From Plasmopara viticola (Eukaryota > Oomycota > Peronosporomycetes > Peronosporales > Peronosporaceae), in NCBI GenBank assembly GCA_001695595.3, contig MBPM02000006.1:1612001-1676000 (forward strand): a stretch of 64,000 nt of DNA. Reading direction: 5' to 3'. A program made the position numbers and the translations under genes. Below are positions 43,830 through 57,326 of this stretch, one piece after another. The notes below the pieces were generated by a model, which did not search any database, was not told where the DNA came from, and saw nothing but the letters and a program-made list of their open reading frames with translations. Position 1 is the stretch's first letter; each line of letters opens with the position of its first letter.

Positions 43830-46800
43830 TCATACTCCATCTGGTTTCTTACACATCCGGGAAACTTTGTTGCCGACAAAGCCTTTAAACATCCATTGAC
43901 TATAGGCCATATGGACCTGATTCGTAGTATAAACGACGTTGCCACAAATTTTCAAAGAGAACCAACGCATACGTATTATTGAAGCAATGTAAGTACAAGA
44001 CGAAATAACCTTTACTGGCGAACCTGCTGGCAAAAACAATTACGTCACATGACCTCCTATCGAGAAGATGCCGATTTAAGTAATATTTCTTAGTCGAGAC
44101 GATGAGTCCGAAAACTTGCTCCAAATTTCTTACGCCCCCCCTTATTGATTTTATTGCGCCATCGAATTTTGTTCTGTACATTTCTGTTGCACTTACTTGT
44201 ACAATGATGCCTATACCAAATTGCCCCTTCAAGTCACTGACCAACACGAATTTATTTTCTTATACCGACCTTTGAATTCCTTGTCATACGGCATTCTCAG
44301 TGAAGTTTGGGACACTAGATGTAGCTAACGTGTAAAGTAATCTTGATTCGTCGGGACCTCAAAAAAAATTTCGTCCGAGAATAATCCAATTTATGTTGGC
44401 GCGAGTTTGTTTTAACTGAGAAAAATTCTGTGACGTATATCAATGTTCTTGCCACCCAAAAGCACCATATCACCAGCCTCGAAGTCTCGGATAAGTTTGC
44501 TTTTGTCGCAATAATACTTCATCCGCTCTAGTGCTTATCCCCACGGTCTCGTGTGACCTTGAGTTGAAAACTTTGACGAAGCAGACAGTTTTTGTGTTGC
44601 TTTTTCCAAATATAAAAATCTGGATCAAATGCCACATCATCCGGCATATATGAGGATCATGTCCAAGATCCTCTTTGAATGGTAACATTTCAATCGTAGA
44701 GGTTATGTGTCGATTAGAGGCTAGTTAAGCTAGATGTGGGAAGCCATATGAATCATTCTTTGTTGGATTAACAACACCTCAGAGGTTAGATCCAAAGATA
44801 AAGTCTGTTATTTCCGTTTGTCCATCCTTTGTGGCCTAAACGTCGAAGCCAAATTGTGTCACGATCTCAAACCAGACACAATTATCTGCCATAACTTCGA
44901 TTTGAGCTTGGTGTCTCGGTCTGATACAATGATCTCTGGTATGCCATGGTCCTTCTTGTATTTTTTCACAATGACCTTCGCCATTCTTACAGAACGTCCG
45001 TGGTCTTCGTACCGATAATGATGGCCCATTTGGTAAGTGACCAACAACCACCATGAGGAGATAAAACACTTTTGGTCTTCATTTAAGACAAATTAAAGGC
45101 CATTGTGATGTCAACCTATCTGCCTCTCGAAACATACAGAGACTGAAGTATAGGTGGTGAATTAGTCTGTCTAGTCTCATTGTCTCGCAAGCGTTGACAT
45201 AGCGCGATGTATTCCGTCATTTCTGGCTGGCAGTACTCTTGACGCACGACCAAATAGATCTTGTTGAATTATGAGCGGCTATCTGACACAAAATTATGGT
45301 ATTTACAGATGATGCGATTTAGATAGGTCTTCTTTACCGGGATATGCGGTCACGGAGACTCATCTTTGCCTGTTTGGTTTTACAAAACAACATCCTGCAA
45401 TGAGTACTTTGGCACATCTCTTTTTTCAGCTTTTAATGATCGAGTTTAAGTCTCTTTTTTGCGCATACATCGTCTTCGCGGGTTGAGCAAGTGTTACCTT
45501 GTACGACCTGCTTGACACCAATACTTTGCACTTTTGGGCCGCTTCCACTAGCTTTTGTAAGCTTATCAGGTACCTTTACTTCCAAAATCCAAATAGCTCG
45601 ACAATGCAATAGCCACGGTGTTACTTGAACCGGAAATCCGCATGAACAAAGGCCGAGATTCAGCATAGATATTAGACGATCGAGCTCCTATGCGCTTTAG
45701 TGTCTTCTGCACACGCCATAATTATAGCACTTGCATGATTGCAAGTTGCTTATGCTCACGAAAATGAAAGAAATAAGGTTCTCTAGTCCCCCCTCTTTTT
45801 GCGACAAAACTCTTTCGATCGCAAAGTTTGAGGCGTCCATTTGAGTACCAAATGGTATTTGAATATGCGGAAGACTACAAGCAGGTGGAAGCGTCAAGCG
45901 ACGTTTGAGCGGTGTATCAGCTTAATTGATTGTCCGAGAGCTCAATCGCTTATTGAGGATGTTTTCAGAAAATTGTCATGGAGGGGTCCTTTTTACATCC
46001 ACAGGCCGTTGTAGCATCTTTAGACACAGACTATAGTGCCTACAAAGCTCTTCAATGCTTTTTTTGGCTTGGCCACGAACGATTATGCAGTTGTATATCC
46101 TAGTCAGGGCCCGTTCGGACGCCTTTGTGTTTGACAAAGTCTCGTAGGCATGGACACAGACCTGGTACTTTGACAACATGCCGTAGCATTTCTACTCTCC
46201 ACGCCATTTGAGCACACAGTTTAAAGCCGTTCAGCAGTTTGCAACACCTTCGCTTTGCGTGGAAACTCGGGTCTTTGAAGAATTGATTTACCACACCCAG
46301 GCTTCAGCCAAGGCCCGTACTGATGACGAAAACTGAGGAGAAATGCGGTATATAAATAATGCTACTTACACACTCTAATCTAATTGTAACACTAAAGAAT
46401 GTACGTAAACGAAGGCCACAACTCCTAACCATGACGCCAAAAGTGTCTTGCTTACGTAATTTTGGTATAATCGGCAAGATGGTTGTAAGGTTTTGCTTAC
46501 GATAGTCGTTCACAATCCTTTAACCCACGAGCTTTACGGCTTAATCGATTGATACCAAAAGGCAGACGTACTTATTTTTTAATGCCCGCCTAAAATGTTT
46601 ATCTGGTCCATTTACTAATTGAGTTGCGCTGTTAAGGACTATGGTGCCATAATTGACGAAAGTCGGCTTGGTACCAGGCTCAAGCAAATATCGTCTTTTG
46701 GACTGAGGTATCTCGATAAAATGTTAAAAACAAAAAAAATAGCGTTTGCATACTTACGTAGCGGTTTATACGCTGGATTGTCCTATATGGTTCACACACT

Positions 46801-46890
46801 TGACTCTTGGATTGTTCGGCTTTCTTGAGATCATGCGGATTGACGACGAAGACAGTTTCCGAGGCTCTGTCGTGACGCAACATTTTCAGA
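43830..46890 (-). pseudogene. Decayed Ty3/gypsy pol remnant
   Basis: Read on the minus strand the parts follow in order: ASETVFVVNPHDLKKAEQSK (from about 46870), RT start DYRKQNLTTILPIIPKL (about 46510-46460), CLRDFVKHKGVRTGPD at the RT end (about 46150-46100), RNase H start IQIPFGTQMDASNFAIERVL (about 45870-45800), integrase core HGIPEIIVSDRDTKLKSKLW (about 44960-44900), and a C-terminal GDMVLLGGKNIDI (about 44475-44435). Frames shift repeatedly and stops interrupt them. It belongs to the same family as the remnant at 33112-36130, sharing the VVNPHD segment. No LTRs located. Confidence 0.78.
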
Positions 46891-47229
46891 ATCTGGTACG
46901 AAAAAAAATAAGCTGCGTCATTTCTTGACGGCCATCAAGGCTTTGATGCCGATTTTTCCAGCTCTGATATACGCGAGCTTTGAGTTGTACAGCAACTCAT
47001 TGAACGAGGTTTTTTTTATCACTTAAGCCTAGAGTACAGTTTGCCCACTATACGGGTCCGAGGCATTCCACTTAGAAGGAGTCCTGGATGTCAAACCAAA
47101 CGCAAAAAAAATATGGCTCGATTTAGTATTTAGTCAGTCACATGCGCCTTTTTGGAAGTTCAGTGCGTTTAAGCGATTTTGCACAAAAATTTTCGGAATT
47201 TGAGGAATCCAAAACTGTGTGGAGAGCAA

Positions 47230-48470
47230 CAAACATCTATAATGTCACCAAGATGCCAGGTCTGCGTCTTGGATATAGGTGACTTTGCAAAACGTAAAGG
47301 CATTTAAATGAACCCCTTCAAGGAAATATAATCGCAAAAAGGCCTATGTCTAAGCCAAAAGAAGCATTGGAGTGCTTGAAAGACACTACTGGCTATGTTT
47401 GAAGAGGCTACAAAGACTGACGGACAAAAGAAACTCCTTGACAGTATTATCTCGAGAGCGATCGAGTTCTCATGTAATCAATTACGCTAATTTTCAAACT
47501 CAAATTTCGCTTGATTCCTCATCCTGTTTAATGTCTTTAAGATATCAAAAAGCCATTTGGTATCCGTTTCCAAATAGTAACGATAAGCAGTTCGGTCGAG
47601 GTTGCGGCTGCTCAATCCTTGAAAACAACGAACGCGCAAGATAGACAAAAAGCTGAAAGAAGATATGATGCGCTTAAGTACTCATTGCAGAAAATAATTT
47701 GCATTATCAAACAGGCGAAGATGAGTCCCTATGACCGCGTACTCCGACGGTGAACATTTAAAATTTCCATCAACTGTAAAAAGGCATGTTTCTGTATCGG
47801 CAGCCCTACTAGAGATTCCCGAAACTTTTCTGGCTTTGCGACTAAATCAAAAATTGCCTGAAACTGACGAAGCCCAACGAGCGCTAGGCCAACATTTGCA
47901 AAAAAGGTGTCAGCATAGTAAGGCTAGGTAGCCAACGCCGCTTTGGTCTGTGGATGATTGAAGAGGTAGATAGGTCGACGTTTTCGTGAATTTTATCGTG
48001 TCTTAATCAAAGCCAAAATGTGTTCTAATGCAGTCATAGTAATTGCCGATCGCTAAACAGAAAAGCTATGTTCATATCTACGAAGACAACGGGAAATGGC
48101 AAAGATGTTCATAAGGAAAAAAATAAGGACCATGGCCTTCCAAAGAGCATTGTGCCCGACCAAGATACCAAGTACACATATATCTTACGACAAGCAATCG
48201 TGTCTGCTACGTAAACGCAGCGCAATTCGACTTTGGTTCTAGGGAACAAAGAATTAATTAACGGAAAGAACCAAACATGGCAGTGCAGATATCCTGCGTG
48301 GTGTCGTCAACCCAGCTGAAATGATTGAGATGACTTTAGTGGCTACGGTCAGACAATAAAACGGGGTTTGTGAATGAAAACTGCCAAGACCTGTGCTAAA
48401 GTTGGTAACACGCATCAGTGCACGGCTTTTTACATCCCGTGACTGAAAGTTGTGAGATGTGGCCTAATTG
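47230..48470 (+). pseudogene. Decayed Ty3/gypsy pol remnant
   Basis: Near 47255-47330 the + strand reads RCQVCVLDIGDFAKRKGI then MNPFKEI. This fits the CxxEIxxLGDFVGxxGVRMDPDK region at the RT end and corresponds to the segment at 46150-46100 on the other strand. The later blocks are degenerate: a YRQ-type segment near 47790, KNKDHGLPKSIVPDQDTKY (about 48120-48175) for the integrase core, and a ...GVVNPAEM-like stretch near 48300. Heavily frameshifted. Confidence 0.68.
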
Positions 48471-48989
48471 CACAATTATGGAAAAGGTGCAGACATCCGT
48501 CATTTAATTGGCACGCCTATTCACCATACAATACGACGATATCTCATATCAATCAGTATGATAAGAATATTTTTTTTGTTAAGTCTTTCAGCGCGCAAGC
48601 AACCGCTTAGGCAAGACCAATGAAAGATATCAGATTCCATGTTCTTAATGTCAAAAGAGATAAGTTTGAACACGAGCAAAAAGTTTAATTGCAGTAACGA
48701 CCTCAACTTCCTCCTTTCCTAACTCCAAAGGCGATCTGACCACTCATTAAACTCTTTCGCAAGTATACGATGAAAATGCAATGTAAGTTGGTCGGAGCTA
48801 GGACAGATCGGACGTCCGAAAGATCTTGGGATTTTTAACAGAAATGCACGAAGTGACGGCCTACAAAGTGCAAAGTAGAAAATGATCGACGACGATGGAT
48901 CTATCGCTGAAATCGTTTTTTGCTCTTACTGCTGGTTTTGGTGGGGCGGATAATACCTCAACTACGTACCAGCGAACAATGTTTAGCGA

Positions 48990-49530
48990 TAGCTCATGTA
49001 ACTAAAGAATGCGATGAATGTTGAGGTCAAAGATCTCGAGACTATTTGCTTAGTAATGGTCGTCTAGGAAAAGGAGAACATCTATCCAATTGAAAGGAGG
49101 AGAAGCTTTGCAAAAAAGTAAAATAAGCCAGGAAATGTGATGCGCTACAAAGCCCGATTGGTTGCTAAGGGTTTTCAGCTGCAATCCAGCTCTGGGCCTC
49201 AAAATAGTACTATTTCGCTTCAAAATGAGCTTCTCCAGGGCTGTGCTGCCGATCGCGAGTCAAAAAAGCATTTAGAAAAAAGACACCAAAAAAGAGGTGA
49301 ACTTAAAAGGCCTTATGATATCGCCAATGCCAAAAACTGGATAGGTAGACTGAATGAGAAGATTAAGCAAGCTGCGAGGACGCAAGATAGTAAAATTAAT
49401 GCTGTCTTTTTGCTAATTAATATTTTTTTGGTCAGCAATGTTTGAAGGTTACGATTTGCGTTCTTTGCTATCTCAAGGCAACCAGAAACGTAAGGACTAC
49501 CGTCTTTCAGTTACAATTAAGGCCAAGAAA
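48990..49530 (+). pseudogene. Ty1/copia reverse transcriptase scraps
   Basis: AMNVEVKDLETICLV (about 49010-49055) and VMRYKARLVAKGFQ (about 49137-49180) match the start of a copia RT (AMxxExxAL..., YKARLVAKGF). YLKATRN followed in another frame by residues like YGLRF (about 49470-49510) fits the later VLRYLKGTRDYGL segment. The part between is missing or scrambled. This is a different copy from the element at 4215-6781. Confidence 0.65.
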
Positions 49531-49692
49531 AAAAACATTTCTTCAGAGCGTATTGAGTGGTCCACATGTACAAGTCGGTGGCCTAGTATGTGAGGTTCTG
49601 CCAGACCACCTAAGGGTAAAAACTGTAGTCTATTTGTTGAAGTTTTTGTATGAGTCAGTCCTGATGGACCAACGAAAGTTCATATCTTAAAC

Positions 49693-50151
49693 GTGTCGTC
49701 GGCTTGCCTAAATATAAATGGCAGCACAAACACAGTAACTTCCGCGTTGCCGCCTAATAATGATGGCGCATCGTGGCCTATTCAGAGCGGTTTAAGCAGA
49801 TCAATCAGTAAGGCTATTTCCGAAAATGATATCTTTAAAAGAACTTCTGTACAAAATAGTACCGGCAAGGAAGCTGAGGCTGACCGATGTGTTTTGTCAA
49901 ACATTGCTCCATTTGAGATCATGCGTGCTAATGATAACTCCAGTCTCATCCTCAAACAGATGGCCAGACGAAAAGCGTACAATGTGTGCTGGGAAAAAAC
50001 TCTGCACAGCATGTGCAATGCTGTGACACATCCGTTGGCCAACAAGTTACATTTGCTCTCGAGCATTCGATCACGCATCGAGGGTTTACACTCTTTCCAA
50101 GACGCCCGAGGTATTGCTATCTTTGGAAAGCACAAATACTATTCAGATTAG
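49693..50151 (+). other. Unassigned open frame, no function proposed
   Basis: A frame of about 152 codons without an early ATG, just after the copia scraps. Composition is protein-like (Ser/Asn/Thr-rich start, then RRKAYNVCWEKTLHSM), but no domain is recognised and it overlaps frames on the other strand. It may be part of the decayed copia element. Confidence 0.2.
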
Positions 50152-51929
50152 TGGAGGAGGGGCTAAGAAAACATTTTCTCAAATTTAGCATGGGTTTCGG
50201 CTGTTTCGACCTGACAAAACGGCGAGCAAACATTCCTAGCCGGTTGAGGAATGTAATTACATCCGCCAAGGCAAGAAGGTAGAAATAAGGGATCAACTTA
50301 GGAAGAGTAAAATCTTTTTCCAATGAAAGGGTATAGAGAATTGTGGAATACGAACGTTTCACTGCATGAAAGATTAAAGAGCAGTATTTATACACCATTA
50401 AAGCAAAGGTTTTCTAAATTGTTTCGCTTATCCTTCCACGAGCTTGATAAGTCATGAGTCAGCGCACACCATCGACCTTTCTTATGCACCAAGTATTTTA
50501 TATGGACCATCTTTCGAGTAAGTTTTATCTGGCATGGAGTGGGTAATTATCATCATGTCTCACGAACTCTATCAACTTTGCTCGAGGTAGTTGAATTTTG
50601 AGTTAAAGCACCCTGGAGAATCACCCAAATTCAGAATGGGGTCCTCCGATTGAGTGAATCAGGTATCTTGTTAGCGAGCGCAAATCATCGTCGTCTTCTT
50701 GGCCCCTGCGACGCAAAGTAAAATCAAATTTAAAAAGTGATGCGGCTCGATTCGCCTAGCCGCCGTATGCTTGCGCTGTACCATTGGCTATTCTTAGTCG
50801 AAGACGTTTTGTAATAGCCACACAGGCAGTGTTTTCAAAGAGCTTTCGCTGCACGCAAAGCAAGTAGGCGTACTTAATGGCGCCATGACCGGCATCAACT
50901 AATTTATGCTTATCGTCCAGGAACTTCTCTTTTTTGTCGGATCTGTTGTCTACATATTGAGCGGACTACTCACGCGACGGCGCTTGTATTGTTATCTGCC
51001 GGTGGGCAAGTCACATTGCTTTTTGCCCTAAACGGTGATGATTTTGATCACTGAGCTCATCCAAGGGTTGAGCCAAGAGTCTTTGTGACATTCTCTTCCT
51101 AGTTATTATTTCTGGTGACATCATCAATAAAGGAATCACAAGTATTTAAAGTCTGCAACAGATCTTCTTGTCTCTACTGGTAAGCCGTCTTGCAAGAACG
51201 GTAACCGACAACATCGCTAGTAGCTCATGGAGCGTACCGTCATGCACAGAAATTTTCAAACAATATTCCAGTTAGCCTGAGACTTTTTGTGTAAAGAGAC
51301 AGACGAGTGCTTGCGAAAGCGCCCGTGGCGTCCTCATTGTCTTAGTTTTAAATCAGCAAAATATCCCACGAATCGCTTCGCAAAGATAATTGGTAGAAAG
51401 AAGATCTCGCTGTGCAAGGCATTTATTGACCCTTCCTTGCCCAAGCTGCTTTAGTAAGTAACGAACGCTTCAATTTTGCAGCTCGTAGCACTGGTGCAGC
51501 TTTTGAGATGGGCGCAGCCTTCGACATGAGAGCCTTTTGGATATAGAAGCCTTTTTTTGCAGGGATACTTTCGAAAGCCGGAGCAACCTTTTTAGGAGCT
51601 CACTTGGTCATCATTTCATAGCCCGGCTGGCTAACAGCTTCTGCTTAGTCGCTTTCTTTCTTAGTCGTCTTTGTATCGAATACAAAGATTGATGGGAATT
51701 TCTCGTCCTTCTTTTTCGGGTGTAGTTCAAGTCTTCGTGAAATTAAATGTAAAGCTGTTACACACAGCAAGATTTTGTGGTGATATTGTTTTTTGTCTTC
51801 GAAATCTTTGAAAATTTAGCTTTTGGTGCAAAATTCTATTGCTTTGTATACTGGATTATTTTCAAGAGGGTCTGTCAAAACAGCAAAATTTCATTCAAAA
51901 TATAGCAAAACTTCATTCAAAATATAGGT
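50152..51929. other. Gene-poor region
   Basis: No gene recognised. On the minus strand about 51605-51480 there is a Lys/Ala/Pro-rich stretch (APKKVAPAF, SKAAPISKAAPV) that may be a scrap of a basic protein. At 51879-51926 a 22-nt unit (agcaaaayttcattcaaaatat) is repeated in tandem with one mismatch. Confidence 0.45.
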
Positions 51930-52265
51930 CTATGTCGCCTACAGTGCTTTCGGCTGCGCGTTATCGCAACTTGACATGGGCAAGCCATCTCGCTCTTGTC
52001 GAGCAGCTTGGGGCTGTCGAAGAAATTTATCAGGTTCATGACAAAAAGATACTTGCAATAATGTACGCACTGGAGAGATTCTAGGCGCATCTTCTGACAC
52101 CTGATATTTGCGGTCATGCATCCAGGTAGATAGCCGATCTTACTAAATAATTGTACGGCGATAATCCTTTTTGACAGGCAGATAACTACAGCGTTAAATA
52201 TAGACCTGGCAAAATCAATGTGCTTGCAAGCGCATTTTTGCGCAGGCCGTTGATGATTTATCAAC
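51930..52265 (+). pseudogene. Ty3/gypsy RNase H fragment
   Basis: VHDKKILAIMYALERF (about 52035-52083) is the gypsy RNase H VHDKELLAIMxALExF block. About 90 bp later comes DNYSVKYRPGKINVLASAFL then RRP (about 52185-52250), the YxFxVxYxPGKxNVLADALSRRP segment. A stop after ERF and the loss of the TDH box show decay. Confidence 0.8.
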
Positions 52266-55200
52266 TATCAGCAAAACTGCAGCTTCAATAACAAACGGGC
52301 TCTCCGAGCCAACCTTCCTTTTTTATTGCAAGTCTTCATCGCAGGCAAACTTGCCGAAGACACTAGCCAAGCAACCGATCTTGATTGCAGTAGCATCGCC
52401 ATGAATTTGATCCCAATGTAATGATATCAGCATTGTAATTCCGAGGCAATCTTTAGGTTGGCAAGTACCTGGAATGCCAATTTTATCTAAAACCTTATGA
52501 TTGCAGTAAAGCCAGCGAATTTAAGCTACATCATACATGGTAGCGATTTGGGGTTATGATTTTTGATGATCGATGCTCGGTGTAGGAAACGAAGCTGGTG
52601 AGTGGAGGAATTTAGTGTTTTTTAGTCATATATCAGCGGATGATGACGCTAAGCTTGTCGGAGGCATATTACACGGCTTTGAGCTTGTCATCTTACGGGA
52701 GTCTATCGAATTAAGAGACCTTAGGTCATAAGCACGTAGTAGTTTCCTAAATCTGGAAATTAAACGAAAACGCATTCGAACTTGCAAGCAGCGCCAGATG
52801 TAATAATAGGTCACAGAGCCTCAACATATGATATCACTGTATCGGGAAAACTTGGTCCAAATATCATCGTGGTCAAGTACATGTTCACGGTGGGCCGATC
52901 AGTCACCAATTTAGCAAAGGCGCTTCGCATCAAACGACTCCAAGTGCCTAGTATGGGCTTGTGGCACTGGAGTAAGCGCGCACAGCATTTTATACAAGCT
53001 ATAGCGCTGGTATTACCTCGCTGATTGCATCTCCTGAAAACGGATGAAGTCAATTGAAGGGACTAGTGACGACGCAAGCTCACGTACATGATAACGGCTT
53101 ATACCGGTACGGTCGTGGCATCACCAAAAAACTTGTCAAATGATCAAATAGAATATGCTTAGAGGAACGCAGGATAGCAAACAAAGGATCTTATTGAATC
53201 GTGCATGATTGTTTCAGTGAGCAAACTGTCTGACAATGCTCAGCCACTCAGCCGCAGTATGGGGGCGACCTTGGCGCGCTTTAGTACACTGTTAGGTACG
53301 GCAAATTAGCAAACCTAAGCGCTTCATCACAAATTTGTCAAGCGATCGAATTTGATTAAATGTGGGTGTGTGGCAGACACTGTAAAGAGCTTTTTTAAAT
53401 TTACAATTCGTCATGCCATATGAAAAACAAGATTGCCAATATTAAGCTGAAACTTTACTTGTACCCCTATCTTCACAGAAATGCTGACATTAAGCAATAA
53501 AATAATGTGTTTTAGAAAGCGACAAGGTTTATGTTGCGTGTTAGCTTGTTGTACTTTTACAGCGCAGATTAAAATAGCCCAAGGTCAACACGCTAAGACA
53601 GAGATAAAAAGTATGACAACTTCTACTTGCCTTGCCCGGCAGATTAAAAAGGGGCCTGATGAAGACTTGTCTATTCCTTTCACGAGCACCATGTTGATAG
53701 CTCTCCTAGCACCATTTCTTAAGTTGATTTGGATTTGACAGAGGCTTCACGAGATGCACAAAACTAGCATTGTACTTGGGCAAATAGCTGGTTAGACGTC
53801 ACCACTTCATAAGTTCTTTCGGGTACATGCTGTAGAGCAATGCGAGACGACTTTAACATTTTCGAAGTATGCATCAGCCGCATTGCTGCTTTCAAAGCAT
53901 CCAAGTGATTAGATATTCTTTGTCGCAAGGACATATTTGTCAATGCTAGCTGAAGGCTTACAAATCACCATAACCGCAAAAAAATATTTTGCTGACGACG
54001 GATCATTGTCGGCTGTATCGTCGAAGTATGTTCGAGCCAATAACCACCAGTGACAGTCTTCCTAATTGGTTGACTTAACCATCAAGTGCTGCCAAGATGC
54101 TTGTTAGTCTTTTGTGGCGTCATACCCACTTTCAAAACTTATTCCTCGATGAAGAAGGTCCCTCAAGGAGCGTATCCGATTCCCATGATCAGATCTAATG
54201 CCAAATATAATGCACAATACGACGTACACACGGACTTGTTGTTAAGAAATTTGTTCTTTATAGAATACGTAAGTACTTCGTCATACCCTTTTTGCATAAG
54301 CATGAGACAGTCGTCATTTCGATTGGGCTTTTGAACATAAAAAATTGATGACGAGAGCATACTTTTTGCCCCTGCGCGATGCGAATCTTTGCCATAATAG
54401 GGAAGAACCCATCAGTGTTATCACACTGCCCTCGTATCCGCTGTCAAGTGAAACAGTACTTAACGCCTATATCCTCTGTTCGATGAGCGCTTTATATCAA
54501 GTCACTCTTTAATAAGGAAATATATCGGATTCTCAGTATTTTGCGGTATCTTTACGGCAGGGCGGAGCGTTTTTTCGCCATGCTGCGTGATGACTGCAGA
54601 TGTGATGAATTTTGACAGCGTAGAAACGAATGGAATTGGCATCGTGGCAATCTTATTGGCGGAAAGAGATACCGGTGATTAATGTAATTTCGCCATAAAT
54701 CAATCTGAAAGAAAATATGTAATTACGAAATTTTATCTTTAGAAACATCACCTGCCTCTGACTTAGTATATAAAGTCCGAATGAAACACCTTCGTATTAA
54801 TGTTTGTGACATCACGCGGCTTGTTGCGCTTAGTACGAGAATATCACTAAGTAGTGAGATAAAAACCGAATTTTAAGAAGATTGTAATGGGTATCGCCGC
54901 GATAGCACGAAAACATGCATTTGAAGCAGAACTATTGCCGCTGGATTCAAGACAAATGGAAAAGTTTCACTTTCGCGCCATCGCATATAAGCAACGAATT
55001 GCGTATAAGCTCGTATCGGACAAGATGCGTACTGTAAATTATACCGTTCAGAACGTTCCAGTAATACCAAGCAGCATCAAGCCAAAAACGACGAGATCTC
55101 ATTCCGAATGTAGTCCTAATTAAGCAACATCCTACGTAAAAGAAATAATTGGTACCGTGACCTATCAAATCAGTAGCCTGTATATAATAAGTAGCCGATT

Positions 55201-56142
55201 CTATTCACCACCAGGCCAACACCAAACCCATCTAATAGGACAATCATTGAGGGAGAGAAGAAATTTGTACAGCGACGACCATTTGCTAGCAGCCGTACAG
55301 AGTTGCATTGGAGGGGAGAAAATTGTGGATGTCTCAAGCGCTACAATGATGTCATATTCTGCATGAAAGAAGCATGCAACAAACCTGAAAAAAGGCATCG
55401 AGATCGAGAAAACAACCAAACAAAAATGTACTTTTTTCAGAGTGTGAGCGGTATAGTGGATTGTATTATTGGAATGCAGTGTGTGGATTTCCCTGTTTTT
55501 AGATCGCAAATTCCATTAAAAGTAAAGAGATTAGATCAAACAATGAACAGAAACTCTAGATCATCTTACGTCCTCGGTGAACCATGGTACAGGAAATTAT
55601 TCGTTGCCTGAGTAAATTTATAAAGGTTCAAGAGACTTAAGTACTTAATTGTTTAAGTAATGAAGCGTCCGAAGACAAAATTAAAGACTATTCTATACAA
55701 TGGCACGGTTAACTATAATGAATGATTCAAAAACCAACTATGTAAACAATATTGCCGAAACAGATTTTCAAATTCACGAGAGAGAAATATAAAGTTCAAG
55801 CAGTCAAAGGAAGCAAGAACGTGGGGATAAAGAGCATCACAGCAACTTTTCACCTGATGTTTTACGCAGCATGCTCGATCTTTTGACAGATAATACCACG
55901 AACGTTTATTCCGCCTGGCAAATGTGTTGCTCGTACATTGTTGTATGAATATTTTGTTGAAGGGGTAAACGTGATGACAACCGATAGTGCTTTCATAAAC
56001 GAGTAAGTGTTCTATAAATGGATTAACCAATTTTACAGATCGCTACCTCCAAACGTAAGAAGCTATCAATACTGATAGATACGGTTCTCCTATACCGATG
56101 GGAATCGTCACGAAAGTTTTAGAAAATGGAATTAATTGGTTC
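52266..56142. other. Gene-poor AT-rich region
   Basis: Nearly 4 kb with short frames only (for example 52782-53024, 54887-55123 and 55303-55611, all +). None shows a domain I recognise. Probably spacer plus decayed transposons. Confidence 0.5.
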
Positions 56143-56840
56143 ACTTGCCGGTATTAAAGATCTATCCCGACGCAAGTCCCTGGCCACCCTCGCGCTCCAC
56201 CGCCTCTGGTCCGTCTGGCTCCGCCCCACGTTCATCTCACTCAAGACACGCATTCGATTGTACAACACCTACGTTCTACCGATTCTGCTGTACAACTGGG
56301 CTCTTACCAAGTCAGAGCTCCACGGCCTCGAGAGTTTCCATCGCCGCCAGCTTCGCTACGCTCTTGGCTATCGCTACCCCCGACCCATTTCGAATGCAAG
56401 ACTCTACGACCTCTGTGATGAGCGGCCGCTGAGACTACGACTGACACAAGCTCGCTGGCGCCTGTTTGGCCATGTACTTCGCCGCTATCCCGACATTCCA
56501 GCTAATCTCCAGATGCGTGCCTACTTCTTCTCCACCGCAGCAAAATGGCGCGGACGTCCCCGCACCACGCTCCCCTCGACACTCGACCACAATCTTGTTT
56601 CCCGTGGCTCCGGCTTTCGACTCCGGACAGCACAAGACCTCGAAGTGGTACGTACCCTTGCACAAGACCGAAAGAAATGGAAGACCCATACGACCTCGGT
56701 GCTGGATGCACTGCCCGCCGAACGAGACTCGACGTATGCGGACACCACTCTATGCCGTGGACTAGCCAGACTGAGCCTAGCACGTGCATACCTTGGCAAC
56801 GCGATAACGTAATACATTACATTACATTACTTGCCGGTAT
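56143..56840 (+). mobile_element. 5'-truncated LINE with 12-bp target duplication
   Basis: Insertion 56155-56828, flanked by ACTTGCCGGTAT at 56143-56154 and 56829-56840. The open frame is intact to 56812 and codes the region after the reverse transcriptase core of a non-LTR element (TRIRLYNTYVLPILLYN, LESFHRRQLRYALGYRYP, LRLRLTQARWRLFGHVLRR, AKWRGRPRTTLP). The typical LINE elements seen are the 5' truncation, the RRxFGHVLR segment and the 3' tail of acatt repeats. The perfect duplication and unbroken frame make this one of the youngest insertions in the window. Confidence 0.92.
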
Positions 56841-57326
56841 ATACAACGCAAAAAAAATGGCGCAGTCACTATATATGCTGGAAACCGGGAGATCAAACGT
56901 AGCCAAAACAATTTAGATTTGCCTAGCCAGCGCTAGGCGTGATGGAATGAAAGTTACAAACAGCAGAAGTTAGAGCGATTGGCTTAACTCCACTTTACTT
57001 TGCAAACGAGAAAAGCGAAGCTGTGCAAAGGTTGGGAAGTATTTACAACTAGAAAAGTGAAGTAACTGCATCTGAAGAAAAAATTTGCCCGGTGGTTTTG
57101 ACGCTACCTCGCCAACGAGACCAACACGGACGACAGTTAATGTTGCTGGACGTTTACTAACAAAAGTACCATTCTACTCAGATGATGACGTCACAAGGAA
57201 ACGAATTAAAAAATAACCTGAAGTAAAGCCAAGGAAGTCGGAGGAGAGTACGGACGAGATCAACGGTCCTTCTAGCTTGCAAACATATATTGAAGTTGTT
57301 GTGTAGCAACAACACCAGTTAATATG
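56841..57326. other. Spacer between two LINE-related insertions
   Basis: AT-rich, no gene or RNA recognised. Confidence 0.6.

Noticed and set aside
51480..51605. Lys/Ala/Pro-rich minus-strand stretch like a histone H1 or ribosomal protein tail
   Set aside because: Too short, low complexity, and interrupted on both sides by stops.
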